A DNA stretch of 64,000 nucleotides from an uncultured Desulfobulbus sp. (GTDB lineage: Bacteria > Desulfobacterota > Desulfobulbia > Desulfobulbales > Desulfobulbaceae). Below, piece after piece: positions 54,190 to 62,810 of the stretch. The stretch's first letter is position 1. Every line of letters starts with the position of its first letter. A program made the translations under genes and the position numbers. The stretch covers positions 1,396,001-1,460,000 of the forward strand of contig NZ_OY762276.1 of the NCBI RefSeq assembly GCF_963665445.1, given 5' to 3'. Under the pieces are notes generated by a model. The model saw only the letters and a list, made by a program, of their open reading frames with translations. It searched no databases and was not told the origin of the DNA.

Positions 54190-54290
54190 GATAGCCGGGC
54201 AACCCCATGCACATAAAGAGAATCACTACCGCTGCTTCCTCCCGGACCTGACGGGGTTTGTGAGTCTTTATTGCACAGGACCCGGCTATC
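54190..54290 (-). ncRNA. ffs: Signal recognition particle RNA (4.5S, small bacterial type)
   Basis: About 101 nt. The ends GATAGCCGGG and CCCGGCTATC pair to form the closing helix. The apical domain has the conserved SRP core, complementary to 54231-54250, with GGAAGCAGC that binds Ffh. Seven T follow the 3' end on the minus strand as terminator. It lies 86 bp upstream of dnaX on the same strand, as in many bacteria. Together with Ffh it targets membrane proteins to the translocon. Confidence 0.95.
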
Positions 54291-54622
54291 ACACTGAAGA
54301 TCATGTGGCAAGGCCAAGGTGGTTCCGGTCGCAAAGGTTATGCAACACTTGAGAAATTATCAGAAGCCACATTGGTCCGGCGTTTATACCCTTAATTGAG
54401 TCCGGCGTCAAGGACTTTGATGCATGGCTGTTGTTGTAAAGAGAGACCAGACCGCCTCGCAAGTTTGCCACTATCCTGTAAAAAAGTTGGCCTGCATGGA
54501 ACTTGAGCTCGGTAGAACGAGTGTCGCCATGCGGTCCATAAAAAATCCCTTTTTCCACGAAGGCACACCTCGAGAAAAAAGGGAAAAATTTTTGGGGGAA
54601 AAATAAACGATCTGTAAAAAAA
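54291..54622. other. Gap between the SRP RNA gene and meaB
   Basis: About 330 bp with no supported gene. A 60-codon open frame on the plus strand (54424-54606) has no good ribosome binding site or family resemblance. The promoter of the SRP RNA must lie at its lower end. Confidence 0.4.
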
Positions 54623-55612
54623 CTAGAACAACAGATTTTTGCCCAGTATGGCCACCAGATCATCGGCTGCACGGGTGGGGGCCATGACGCCATGCTCGAC
54701 GTCCGCCTTGATTTTGGGCAGGAGTTTTTGGATTTCCTCGTGGTTGTAGAACCATCGCTCAAGGCCTTCATTGACCAAAAACCACATCCAACTCATAGCC
54801 TGCTCTTGCCGCTTTTTATCCAGTTCGCCCGAGGCGGTCATGATCTGTTTGTGGTTCATGATTGTTTCCCATACCTCCTGCAAACCCTTTTCTTCAAGTG
54901 CGGAGCAGGTCATGACCGGCGGCAACCAGTTGGGCGAGGATGGGGTGACCAGATGGAGAGCAGTTTCGTACTGCTTCTTGGCCAACTTGGCGCGATTGAT
55001 ATTGTCGCCGTCGGCCTTATTGACCACAATGGCATCGGCAACTTCCAAAACACCTTTTTTGATGCCCTGCAACTCGTCACCGGCACCGGCAATCTGCAGC
55101 ACGAGAAAGAAGTCACACATCGAGGCAACCGTGGTCTCGGACTGGCCGACACCGACTGTTTCAATGATGATGACGTCAAAGCCTGCAGCCTCACAGATCA
55201 GCATGGTCTCCCGGGTTTTCCGGGCAACGCCACCAAGGCTGCCTCCCGAGGGGGAGGGACGGATAAAGGCCATGTCGTTGACTGCAAGGCGTTCCATACG
55301 GGTCTTGTCACCGAGAATGGAACCACCGCTGCGAGTACTGGAGGGGTCGATCGCCAGCACTGCAACCCGATATCCCAGTTTGGTCAGCATCGTACCAAAG
55401 CTCTCAATGAAGGTGCTCTTCCCGGCTCCTGGAACGCCGGTGATACCCAGACGAACCGCCTTTCCGGTCAAAGGGAGGAGTTCATTGATCACATGCCTGG
55501 CGATATCTTGATGGGTGGACAGGGTACTTTCGACCAGGGTTATGGTACGGGCAAGCATCAAACGATTATTATCCTTGACGCCTTGAATGTAATAACTGGG
55601 ATCTTTTTGCAT
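54623..55612 (-). CDS. meaB: Methylmalonyl-CoA mutase-associated GTPase MeaB (ArgK)
   Basis: About 329 residues of a G3E P-loop GTPase. G1 GVPGAGKSTFIES, the G2 region LAIDPSSTRSGGSILGDKTRM, the switch III area SPSGGSLGGVARKT, G3 ETVGVGQSE and G4 NKADG are present. It chaperones adenosylcobalamin loading and protects the mutase against inactivation. The ATG at 55612 follows an AAGG ribosome binding site and matches the family N-terminus; the frame extends 19 codons further. It is downstream of the mutase gene. Confidence 0.93.
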   Translation of the reverse strand: MQKDPSYYIQGVKDNNRLMLARTITLVESTLSTHQDIARHVINELLPLTGKAVRLGITGVPGAGKSTFIESFGTMLTKLGYRVAVLAIDPSSTRSGGSILGDKTRMERLAVNDMAFIRPSPSGGSLGGVARKTRETMLICEAAGFDVIIIETVGVGQSETTVASMCDFFLVLQIAGAGDELQGIKKGVLEVADAIVVNKADGDNINRAKLAKKQYETALHLVTPSSPNWLPPVMTCSALEEKGLQEVWETIMNHKQIMTASGELDKKRQEQAMSWMWFLVNEGLERWFYNHEEIQKLLPKIKADVEHGVMAPTRAADDLVAILGKNLLF

Positions 55613-55650
55613 ATCTGGCCTTGTGTAGAGGTTTTGGTCGTTTAAACGCA

Positions 55651-55680
55651 CGAACGGACGGATTTTCACCCGTCCGTTCG
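55651..55680. repeat. Intercistronic hairpin between mutase gene and meaB
   Basis: CGAACGGACGG (55651-55661) and CCGTCCGTTCG (55670-55680) form a perfect 11-bp stem with an 8-nt loop. No T-run follows, so it is more likely an mRNA-stability or processing structure than a terminator. Confidence 0.6.
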
Positions 55681-55711
55681 CAGGGTTACCAATATGCGGA
55701 ATAGCTCCTAC

Positions 55712-57859
55712 TTATTTACAATACTGCGCTTCCAGCATATCCAGGACTTTGCCGGCAGATTCGGTGATCGGGGTTCCCGGTCCGTAAATGCCTTTACATC
55801 CTGCATCATAAAGGAATTGATAATCGCTGGGCGGGATAACGCCACCGGCTACGACCATGATCTCGCCTGCGCCCTGAGCTTTGAGTTTCTCGATCAACTC
55901 GGGCACCAGGGTTTTGTGACCTGCGGCCAGGGAAGAAGCACCGACGATGTGAACGTCGTTCTCGATGGCCATCTTGGCGGCTTCGTCCGGGGTCTGGAAC
56001 ATCGGGCTGATGTCAACGTCGAAACCGAGGTCGGCATAGGAGGAGGCGACGACCTTGATACCGCGGTCATGACCATCCTGTCCCATTTTGGTCACGAGGA
56101 TACGCGGACGACGACCGGTTTTGGCCAGGAAGTCATCGGTCCGTTTGCGCAGGGCTTCGATAACCTGGGCGCTGTCGGAACTGGCCTCGGAATACTCAGA
56201 GGAGTAGGCACCGGATACACACTGGGTGGTGGCAACATAACGACCGAATACTTTTTCCATGGCGTCAGAAATTTCTCCAACGGTTGCTCTGGCTTTAGCA
56301 GCGTCGATGGCAAGCCCAAGAAGGTTCTCTTTTCCGGCGGCACCCTTGGTGATCGCATCCAGGCAAGCCTGGCACTTGGCATTGTCACGAGTGGATTTGA
56401 TCTGGTTGATGCGCTCGATCTGCTCAAGACGGACGGAATCGGGTACTTCAAGGACTTCAAAGTCAAGCTTCTCATCTTTGAGACGATACTTGTTTACACC
56501 AACGATAACGTCCTTGCCCTGATCGATACGGGCCTGACGACGGGCGGCAGACTCTTCGATGCGCAGTTTCGGCATACCGGAGGCGATGGCCTTGGCCATA
56601 CCACCGAGCTCTTCGATCTCGTTGATGATCTTCTCGGCACCCTGAACGATCTGGTTGGTGAGCCACTCGATGTAGTAGGAACCACCCAACGGATCGGCAA
56701 CCTTACAGACATGGGTCTCTTCCTGGATGATGATCTGAGTGTTTCGAGCGATACGAGCGGAGAACTCGGTCGGCAGACAAACAGCCTCGTCAAAGGAGTT
56801 GGTGTGCAGGGACTGGGTTCCACCCAGGGCGGCAGCCATGGCCTCGATGGTGGTCCGGATGACGTTGTTGTACGGATCCTGCTCGGTGAGCGACCAACCG
56901 GAGGTCTGGCAGTGGGTACGCAGCATGGTCGATTTCGGATTCTTCGGATTGAATTGCTGCATCAATTTGTACCAGAGGTACCGAGCAGCACGCAGCATGG
57001 CGATTTCCATGAAGAAATTCATACCGATACCGAAGAAGAAGGACAGACGCGGTGCAAAGGTATCGACGTCCATGCCGGAAGCGATGGCAGCGCGGACGTA
57101 TTCAACGCCGTCAGCCAGGGTGAAGGCGGTCTGGAGGACAGAGTCAGCACCGGCTTCCATGATGTGGTAACCGGAGATGGAGATGGTGTTGTATTTGGGC
57201 ATGTTCTGCGAGCAGAATGCCATGATGTCGGAGATGATCCGCATGGAAGGCTCAGGCGGATAGATGTAGGTGTTCCGGGTCAGGTACTCTTTGAGGATAT
57301 CGTTCTGGATGGTACCGTTGAGCTGATCTTGGGTTACACCGGATTCTTCGGCCGCGGCGATCCACATGGCCAGAATCGGAATAACCGCACCGTTCATGGT
57401 CATGGAAACGGACATTTTGTCCAACGGAATGCCGTCAAAGAGGATCTTCATATCCTCGATGGAGTCGATGGCAACACCGGCCTTACCGATATCACCGGAG
57501 ACGCGGGGATTGTCGGAGTCGTACCCACGATGGGTGGAGAGAGAGAAGGCAACGGAAAGACCTTTCTGGCCGGCTGCCAGGTTCTTGCGATAGAATTCGT
57601 TGGATGCCTTGGCGGTGGAGAAACCGGCATACTGACGGATGGTCCAGGGACGACCGGCATACATGGTGGTCATCGGACCACGGGTATAGGGGGCCATTCC
57701 GGGATAGAGGCTCAGAGACTCGAGACCTTTGAGATCCTCGTCGGTGTACAGCGGTTTTACGGCAATACCTTCGGGCGAGTTCCAGGTGAGTGAATCCGGA
57801 CTCTTTCCCTTCGATTGCTTGGTTGCCATTTCAACCCATTGTTCATATCCAGTTGCCAT
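55712..57859 (-). CDS. Methylmalonyl-CoA mutase, adenosylcobalamin-dependent (large, catalytic)
   Basis: A 715-residue enzyme interconverting succinyl-CoA and methylmalonyl-CoA. The catalytic barrel is recognised by [17 protein letters not shown] and [20 protein letters not shown] regions. The C-terminal B12-binding domain has the DxHxxG base-off signature in [13 protein letters not shown], then [10 protein letters not shown] and [11 protein letters not shown]. One polypeptide carries all domains, so no separate small catalytic subunit is needed for activity, though many have an inactive partner. It is part of the epimerase/mutase/meaB order on the minus strand. Confidence 0.96.
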   Translation of the reverse strand: MATGYEQWVEMATKQSKGKSPDSLTWNSPEGIAVKPLYTDEDLKGLESLSLYPGMAPYTRGPMTTMYAGRPWTIRQYAGFSTAKASNEFYRKNLAAGQKGLSVAFSLSTHRGYDSDNPRVSGDIGKAGVAIDSIEDMKILFDGIPLDKMSVSMTMNGAVIPILAMWIAAAEESGVTQDQLNGTIQNDILKEYLTRNTYIYPPEPSMRIISDIMAFCSQNMPKYNTISISGYHIMEAGADSVLQTAFTLADGVEYVRAAIASGMDVDTFAPRLSFFFGIGMNFFMEIAMLRAARYLWYKLMQQFNPKNPKSTMLRTHCQTSGWSLTEQDPYNNVIRTTIEAMAAALGGTQSLHTNSFDEAVCLPTEFSARIARNTQIIIQEETHVCKVADPLGGSYYIEWLTNQIVQGAEKIINEIEELGGMAKAIASGMPKLRIEESAARRQARIDQGKDVIVGVNKYRLKDEKLDFEVLEVPDSVRLEQIERINQIKSTRDNAKCQACLDAITKGAAGKENLLGLAIDAAKARATVGEISDAMEKVFGRYVATTQCVSGAYSSEYSEASSDSAQVIEALRKRTDDFLAKTGRRPRILVTKMGQDGHDRGIKVVASSYADLGFDVDISPMFQTPDEAAKMAIENDVHIVGASSLAAGHKTLVPELIEKLKAQGAGEIMVVAGGVIPPSDYQFLYDAGCKGIYGPGTPITESAGKVLDMLEAQYCK

Positions 57860-58014
57860 GTCACTTACTCCTTGTGGTTTGCTTGGGGTTTATCCCCAGT
57901 TAAATAAAACGAACTGGTCCGACAATGCGTCCTTGTGGTGGAGGCTCCCATTGTCGAAACCAGTGTCTTTTCGTCATTGAGACCTTCGTTGCCGCGAATT
58001 CCTCAAGACGTTTT

Positions 58015-58425
58015 TTACATACGCTGGGAGAGCTCTACCAAAATACCTCCGGTTGCCTTGGGATGGAGAAAAGCGATTTTGCATCCTCCGGCTCCCATGC
58101 GCGGGGTCTTGTCGATGAGGGCTACGCCTTTTTCCTGCAATTCGGCCAGAGCTTCTTCAATGTTTTCTACCTGAAAGGCAACATGCTGGAAGCCGCCTTT
58201 GCCGCCGTTCTTTTCGATGAATTTAGCGATGGGGCCATCAGGGGCGGTGGAGACTAACAATTCAACCTCACTTTCACCAACGGGATAAAAGGCGGTTGTC
58301 ACTTTTTGCTCTTCAACTGTTTCCGTGCCGTGGAGGTTGAGACCAAGAACATCGGTCCAGAATTTACTGCCTTCGTCCAAACTATTGACCGCGATGCCCA
58401 GATGATCGATTTTGAGAATTTTCAT
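58015..58425 (-). CDS. mce: Methylmalonyl-CoA epimerase
   Basis: A 136-residue vicinal-oxygen-chelate protein that interconverts the (S) and (R) forms of methylmalonyl-CoA. Metal ligands of the family are visible: His8 in IDHLGIAV, a Glu in ESEVELLV, His in GGFQHVAFQV and Glu near the C-terminus in GILVELSQRM. It lies 155 bp upstream of the mutase gene, on the same strand. Confidence 0.93.
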   Translation of the reverse strand: MKILKIDHLGIAVNSLDEGSKFWTDVLGLNLHGTETVEEQKVTTAFYPVGESEVELLVSTAPDGPIAKFIEKNGGKGGFQHVAFQVENIEEALAELQEKGVALIDKTPRMGAGGCKIAFLHPKATGGILVELSQRM

Positions 58426-58593
58426 GCTGTCAGCTCCTTTCCGGTTTATTTGTCGGATGTTGTGTACGTCTGAAATAGCGTTTGAGCAGGTAGGCCGGGC
58501 ACTCCCGGATTTTCATCAATGAAGTATATCCAAGGGGGGCAATCCTCATGAACATAAGCTCTTTTTTTATATTTCCAGATACGGAGGATAAAA

Positions 58594-58609
58594 AAAATTA
58601 GCTAATTTT
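58594..58609 (-). terminator. Short AT-rich palindrome with T-tail
   Basis: AAAATTAGCTAATTTT is a perfect 16-bp palindrome and on the minus strand runs into an extended T-tract. It follows the stronger hairpin at 58657-58687 and may back it up. The stem is AT-rich, so it is weak. Confidence 0.3.
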
Positions 58610-58656
58610 GTTGGTTTGAGGTGTAGAGCGCACCTGAACTGCTAAGCAACTGAAAG

Positions 58657-58687
58657 CGAGAATGCCGCTTGAGAAGCGGCATTCTCG
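58657..58687 (-). terminator. Strong hairpin after the CoA-transferase B gene
   Basis: CGAGAATGCCGCTT (58657-58670) and AAGCGGCATTCTCG (58674-58687) form a 14-bp stem with a 3-nt loop, 15 bp beyond the CoA-transferase B stop. A full T-run is missing, so partial termination or protection of the upstream mRNA are both possible. Confidence 0.55.
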
Positions 58688-58701
58688 AAAGCACAGCTCG
58701 G

Positions 58702-59502
58702 TTATTTGGCGACTCGTTTGACGAACACGCCATCCGGGTCGACTTCTTCGCGGATGAGACGGATTTCCTCAACCGTCGGCACGGCAAATTCAGTGACATT
58801 GGGAGCGACCAACAGCTCAAAACCGGTGGCGTCCTGAATGGACTGGACGGTTTCGCCGGGGAAGGTCTGGATCAGGCGCATCCGTTTGCTGGTTTCCTCG
58901 AAGTCGAAGATGCCCTTGGTGGTGATCAACCGGTACGGGCCTTTGCCTTGCATGCCGGCTTTGAAACGGGCATTGGGGCTACCATCGAGGTGACCGGGAC
59001 TGGTTATGTAGGCGAGTTTTTCGTTAAATTTTTTCTTGTCGTGGGGCACAATCAGGATCGTGCGCTCACAGGAGGCGGCCATGTCGGATGCACCGCCGGA
59101 ACCAGGCAACCGAACCTTGGGTTTCTGGTACCCATCGGGGTAGTCACCCATCATGGTGGAGTTGAGATTGCCGTACATATCGACTTCCGCACCACCGATA
59201 AAGCCGAAGTCGGCAAAACCGCGTTGGGTCAGCTCGAAGGCAGCGTTGAGACCTTTGACGTAGGAAGCACCGGTGAAGGTCCTGGAGTCGCCAACCGAGA
59301 TGGGCAGGCCGTGGAGAAGGGGGGGGCCGACGGCGCCGGCCTCGAAGACTGGAATCAGCCCAGGAGCATGGGTCAGTTTGGCCAGAAGGGAAGCGACCAT
59401 GGGGAGGCCGGTTCCGACAAAGACTATTTTTTTGTCTTCCAATACTTTCGCACCCGCCACAACTATGATTTCTTGGGCGGTGTAATCCGTTGAAGCTGTC
59501 AT
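58702..59502 (-). CDS. CoA-transferase family I, beta subunit (GctB-like)
   Basis: A 266-residue subunit with the catalytic glutamate. Glu54 in LIPVFEAGAVG is at the same position as Glu54 of glutaconate CoA-transferase B. Also typical are IVFVGTGLPMVA and the GGAEVDMYGNLNSTM region. It transfers CoA between acids. Being in a propionate/methylmalonyl-CoA cluster, the natural substrates are probably propionate, succinate or acetate, not glutaconate. It follows the alpha subunit by 55 bp and has an AGGAG ribosome binding site. Confidence 0.88.
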   Translation of the reverse strand: MTASTDYTAQEIIVVAGAKVLEDKKIVFVGTGLPMVASLLAKLTHAPGLIPVFEAGAVGPPLLHGLPISVGDSRTFTGASYVKGLNAAFELTQRGFADFGFIGGAEVDMYGNLNSTMMGDYPDGYQKPKVRLPGSGGASDMAASCERTILIVPHDKKKFNEKLAYITSPGHLDGSPNARFKAGMQGKGPYRLITTKGIFDFEETSKRMRLIQTFPGETVQSIQDATGFELLVAPNVTEFAVPTVEEIRLIREEVDPDGVFVKRVAK

Positions 59503-59557
59503 ATCGACTCCTTATCTATTGGTTCCGAAAAATTCGTGATTAACCGAGACAATCAGA

Positions 59558-60574
59558 TCAGGCCAGACGTTCGCAATGATGAGCTTCTGCCTGTTTCACT
59601 GCCAGCAGATTCTTTACGCCGACTTTCTCCAGGTACTCTCCGAAATTCTCGACACCGTAGATGTACTCGTCATAGTAGGCTTGCAACGCATCCGGAGCGC
59701 CGCCTTTGCACATCGGAGCGATGCGGCCAAGGAGGTCGCGGGTATGATCGCCATCAAACCAATAGTGGCGGCGGCAGGCACCGGGATAGGCGCCGTAGGG
59801 AACCTCGATGACTGCGTCAACGGCAGCAAACGGGATCATTACGTCTTTGGGGTTGGCTGTGATGGTCTCGGTGGAAACCAACTGCTCGCAGGTAACGATG
59901 GTATGGGCGGATGCCATGGCGATTTCAGCGCAGGTGCAGTCGGTACCACGGATGATACAGTTACCGTACTTGTCGGCTGCCTGAACATGAACCAGGGCAA
60001 CGTTGGGGTTGCTTGCCGGCAGGAGACCGATGGGACGCTCGGTGAAGGGGCAGTCGATGATCTTGGTGCGGCTGCAGTTCTTGATGTCGCCGCCGAGGGG
60101 GCTGCGGGTCGGAATGAAGGGCAGACCCATGGCACCTGCTTTGAAGCGGGCCGACATGTTGTAGTTGCTCCAATCCTCGATCTGCAGCATGCCACGCTCG
60201 GCAAGATAGCGCCAGGCGGGGGAAAGGCCGAAGGCTTCGTGGCCCCAATAGGCCAGTTCAATACGTTTGATGGAGAATTTATCTGGGTTGAGGATCATGG
60301 CGCCGGCGAGCAGTTCCGGTCCGAGTCCTGCGGATTGAAAGGAGAGGGTGAGATCCTTGAACCCTTGGCGAACCATCTCATGACATGTCGCTACGGGCTG
60401 GCGGACGTTAACGAAACCGGCGATACCGACATTGTCGCCATCCTTAACGAATTTGGAGACGGCCTCTTTCAAGGTCATCCGCTTATCGCGCATAGACTTG
60501 TCTTTATTGACAAGTGCTTCCCTCGCTTCGTCGGGTGATAAACCAGTCCAGAACATTTTCGCTTTGTTTTCCAA
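59558..60574 (-). CDS. CoA-transferase family I, alpha subunit (GctA-like)
   Basis: A 338-residue subunit of the same enzyme. Family features: MTLKEAVSKFVKDGDNVGIAGF near the N-terminus, QSAGLGPELLAGAM, GLPFIPTRSPLGGDI and HVQAADKYGNCIIRG. An N-terminal stretch of about 30 residues precedes the fold. It is the first gene of the minus-strand propionate module. Upstream is a sigma-70-like promoter (60627-60656). Confidence 0.88.
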   Translation of the reverse strand: MENKAKMFWTGLSPDEAREALVNKDKSMRDKRMTLKEAVSKFVKDGDNVGIAGFVNVRQPVATCHEMVRQGFKDLTLSFQSAGLGPELLAGAMILNPDKFSIKRIELAYWGHEAFGLSPAWRYLAERGMLQIEDWSNYNMSARFKAGAMGLPFIPTRSPLGGDIKNCSRTKIIDCPFTERPIGLLPASNPNVALVHVQAADKYGNCIIRGTDCTCAEIAMASAHTIVTCEQLVSTETITANPKDVMIPFAAVDAVIEVPYGAYPGACRRHYWFDGDHTRDLLGRIAPMCKGGAPDALQAYYDEYIYGVENFGEYLEKVGVKNLLAVKQAEAHHCERLA

Positions 60575-60626
60575 TGTGTTACCTCTTCCTGTCTATCAAG
60601 CGTTTTTGTTGCCCGGCAACTTGTCG

Positions 60627-60656
60627 TTTATAGCCAACCGGGATCCCCCTATACAA
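60627..60656 (-). promoter_or_regulatory. Sigma-70-type promoter of the CoA-transferase operon
   Basis: On the minus strand TTGTAT (60651-60656) and TATAAA (60627-60632) are 18 bp apart, 53 bp upstream of the CoA-transferase A start. The -35 box lies inside the T-tail of the hairpin at 60653-60705. Confidence 0.45.
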
Positions 60657-60705
60657 AAAAAAGACCGGAAAACAATAGGTTAAAAACTACTGCTTCGCCG
60701 GCCTT
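60653..60705 (-). terminator. Terminator-like hairpin upstream of the CoA-transferase promoter
   Basis: AAGACCGG (60661-60668) and CCGGCCTT (60698-60705) pair with one wobble across a 29-nt loop; on the minus strand a run of eight T follows, and on the plus strand five T. It may insulate the operon from upstream transcription in either direction. Confidence 0.45.
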
Positions 60706-60983
60706 TTTCCTGACTCGATCGAACACGACATACTGCAACTCTTGAAAATCTGTCTGTCATAAATGAGCCAATTTTCCTCAAATGGTTCTACCCGGTTACT
60801 TCGGGCGAATACAGATGATTTGCACATCACGGACGTTTGTCCGTCTTTTTCGACTGCACGGGAAAAACGAGTCTCTTTCGTTGCTGGTGCTGCGTTTATG
60901 TACGGAAAGGACTTGAGCTACTTCTTGTGTACTACCTCACTGCTTACTCACCTGCTCACCTATATCCAGAGCAGTCTACACGA

Positions 60984-61006
60984 AAAAAACCGGTTCACAA
61001 GAACCG
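60984..61006 (-). terminator. Intrinsic terminator without an assigned gene (second of tandem pair)
   Basis: CGGTTC (60991-60996) and GAACCG (61001-61006) with an ACAA loop; on the minus strand a G and then seven T follow the stem. Confidence 0.6.
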
Positions 61007-61022
61007 ATTCGCCAATACAAAT

Positions 61023-61043
61023 AAAAAAAGCCGATAACCAGCT
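61023..61043 (-). terminator. Intrinsic terminator without an assigned gene (first of tandem pair)
   Basis: AGCTG/CGGCT on the minus strand (61029-61043) with one wobble pair and a 5-nt loop, followed by seven T. Confidence 0.5.
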
Positions 61044-61283
61044 AAAACTAAATAACATAAAGTAGCAATTTCCTATTTGAGATTGGCCTTTTTGTCAACA
61101 GCAAAAAAAAAGATCGTTTGGGAAATGAATGAAAATTCATCCGCTTTTACTGCTAAAATAGATAGTTAAGCGATCTTTGGTTCATTGGTGTTTTTTTTCT
61201 GAGTTTTCGCAGGTTGGTCCGCCTGTAACGCTGATCAGGCCATAACCCATAAGTAATTTATATACTGTTAAAAAATTGTATTG

Positions 61284-61445
61284 ATTACGTGAGATAGGAG
61301 GTTGTGGCAATCGGCGATTTGGTGTACAACAGCAAATCCGGTAGCCCACACTGCCGCAACGGATACCTCCCTGTGTATCTCGTGCCTGCCTAGGACTGGA
61401 GACGCCTTTCGCCCCCTGGAGCGCGGTTTCCGGCTCCCATTTTTC
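61284..61445 (+). promoter_or_regulatory. Cobalamin (adenosylcobalamin) riboswitch
   Basis: The leader of the PduO-type adenosyltransferase gene. Core elements of cobalamin riboswitches are seen: GATTTGGTG and AAATCCGG flanking a loop (about 61315-61341), the junction ACTGCCGCAACGG (61350-61362) and a B12-box-like GGACTGGAGACGCC (61393-61406). A terminator hairpin with T-tail follows at 61418-61445. The gene product binds cobalamin, matching the ligand. Covariance-model scoring was not possible, so exact ends are approximate. Confidence 0.75.
61418..61445 (+). terminator. Expression-platform terminator of the cobalamin riboswitch
   Basis: GGAGC-G-CGG (61418-61426) pairs with CCGGCTCC (61430-61437), leaving a bulged G and a TTT loop, followed by CATTTTT. 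This suggests control by premature transcription termination when cobalamin is bound. Confidence 0.6.
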
Positions 61446-61536
61446 TGGTGTGCGCTGCAACCCCCCATACCTGTTTTCTTTCTTGGCATAGCGCAGGGTT
61501 CTACCCCATCATCAATATATTCAAAGGAGTACTCGG

Positions 61537-62106
61537 ATGAAAGTGTACACTGGAGGTGGTGACAAAGGTAAAACAAGCCTGTTTTCAGGTGAACGTGTTC
61601 CCAAACACCATATCCGCATTGAAGCTTACGGTGATCTCGATGAACTCAACTCGGTGCTGGGAGCGGTTATATCCTATCTTCCTGAGAAAGAGACGACGGT
61701 CCGTGAAGATTTGGAAGGGATACAGTCCAATTTATTTCTCGCCGGAGCCTGGTTGGCGACAACGCCGAATTCTTCTGCAACCGGTTACCTCACCACCTTG
61801 CCACCCAATGTTGCCAAAGACCTGGAAAAAAGAATCGATGCACTCTCCGAGGTCTTGCCGGTTCTCAAGGAGTTCATACTTCCCGGTGGTGAGCCTGTTG
61901 CCGCCTGGGCCCATGTCGCCAGGACCGTTTGCCGACGCTGTGAGCGCCGTTTGACCGAACTGATAGAGGCCTCCGCCGATGCCGAAGAAAGCGAACTGGC
62001 GGTTATTCAGATTTACCTCAACCGATTATCCGACTATCTTTTTGTAGCGGCACGGTATCTGAACAAGGTACTGGGCACTCCTGACAACACCTGGCGGAAG
62101 AAGTAA
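61537..62106 (+). CDS. pduO: ATP:cob(I)alamin adenosyltransferase, PduO type
   Basis: A 189-residue enzyme that makes adenosylcobalamin, the mutase cofactor. The ATP-binding N-terminus is typical: MKVYTGGGDKGKTSLFSG. IEAYGDLDELNSVLG, HVARTVCRRCERRL and LNRLSDYLFVAARYLNK complete the five-helix bundle signature. An AAAGGAG ribosome binding site precedes the ATG. A cobalamin riboswitch lies upstream and a flavin reductase follows by 5 bp. Confidence 0.95.
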   Translation: MKVYTGGGDKGKTSLFSGERVPKHHIRIEAYGDLDELNSVLGAVISYLPEKETTVREDLEGIQSNLFLAGAWLATTPNSSATGYLTTLPPNVAKDLEKRIDALSEVLPVLKEFILPGGEPVAAWAHVARTVCRRCERRLTELIEASADAEESELAVIQIYLNRLSDYLFVAARYLNKVLGTPDNTWRKK

Positions 62107-62111
62107 GAACT

Positions 62112-62774
62112 ATGGTTGTAGCAGAACATTCGGTTTCCATTTTGGGGCGGAAATGGCTGAATGAGGATACCTTCGAGTTAATCTGCAGTCGACCCGAGGG
62201 ATTTGATTTCGTCGCTGGCCAGCATGTGACCATGCACCATGAAGACGATGAGCGTGAGTACACCATACTTTCGCCACCGTCTGTCAACACGCTTCACTTT
62301 CTTATCAAAAAAATCGACCAAGGTCGGCTCAGCAGCGTTCTTGCCGGGCTCGATCCGGGTTCAGAGCTATCCATAAGCAGGGCCAAGGGATATTTGATTT
62401 ATCGTCCAACTGATCGGCCGATATTTTTTGTCGGCACAGGGGTGGGGATTGCACCGTTTGTCTCCATAGCCGCATCCGGAGTGCGCAACTTCACCCTCCT
62501 CCATGGTGCACGCGAGGTACACGGACTCTTTTTTCGTCAGGAGCTGGTTGTGGCGGCCCATCGTTATATTCCCTGTGTTTCCGGCCAGGTCAAGCCTGGG
62601 ACGAATGTGGTCGACCTGCATCGTGGCTACGTAACCGACTATGTCGATCGGTATATCAAGCCCGGTGCCTATGATTTCTATCTTTGCGGCTCTCGCCCCA
62701 TGATTCACGACATGACCCATTTGCTCGATCAGCATTTCCCAGAGACACGGATATACAGCGAGGCGTTCAATTAA
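62112..62774 (+). CDS. Ferredoxin-NADP reductase-like flavoprotein
   Basis: A 220-residue FNR-superfamily oxidoreductase. FAD domain with the RxYT motif (REYTILSPP), followed by the nicotinamide domain with GTGVGIAPFVSIAA, LLHGAREVHGL and YLCGSRPMIHDM. No iron-sulfur domain is attached. It is 5 bp downstream of the adenosyltransferase, in one operon under the cobalamin riboswitch. A role as supplier of electrons for cob(II)alamin reduction is plausible but not proven. Confidence 0.85.
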   Translation: MVVAEHSVSILGRKWLNEDTFELICSRPEGFDFVAGQHVTMHHEDDEREYTILSPPSVNTLHFLIKKIDQGRLSSVLAGLDPGSELSISRAKGYLIYRPTDRPIFFVGTGVGIAPFVSIAASGVRNFTLLHGAREVHGLFFRQELVVAAHRYIPCVSGQVKPGTNVVDLHRGYVTDYVDRYIKPGAYDFYLCGSRPMIHDMTHLLDQHFPETRIYSEAFN

Positions 62775-62777
62775 GTG

Positions 62778-62810
62778 TGCAGGGCCTGATCAATCAGAAC
62801 AGGCCCTGCA
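62778..62810. terminator. Bidirectional hairpin between convergent genes
   Basis: TGCAGGGCCTG (62778-62788) and CAGGCCCTGCA (62800-62810) form a perfect 11-bp stem with an 11-nt loop. It overlaps the 3' end of the GltD-like gene (stop at 62794). T-runs are lacking. Confidence 0.55.

Larger units (their letters stand above)
60706..61283. other. Intergenic region with minus-strand terminators and a possible small RNA
   Basis: About 580 bp without a supported protein gene; a 100-codon plus-strand frame (60763-61065) looks spurious. On the minus strand TTGACA (61093-61098) and TAGGAA (61070-61075) are 17 bp apart and are followed by two intrinsic terminators. This would fit a short RNA of about 40-80 nt. 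Confidence 0.35.

Noticed and set aside
54424-54606. 60-codon plus-strand open frame near the SRP RNA gene
   Set aside because: No ribosome binding site and no resemblance to known proteins; short enough to arise by chance.
55694-57793. 699-codon open frame opposite the methylmalonyl-CoA mutase gene
   Set aside because: Antisense to a highly conserved enzyme; Gly/Asp/His-rich translation typical of a reverse-complement frame.
60763-61065. 100-codon plus-strand open frame in the gap before the riboswitch
   Set aside because: No ribosome binding site, no recognisable domain, and it crosses two minus-strand terminators.
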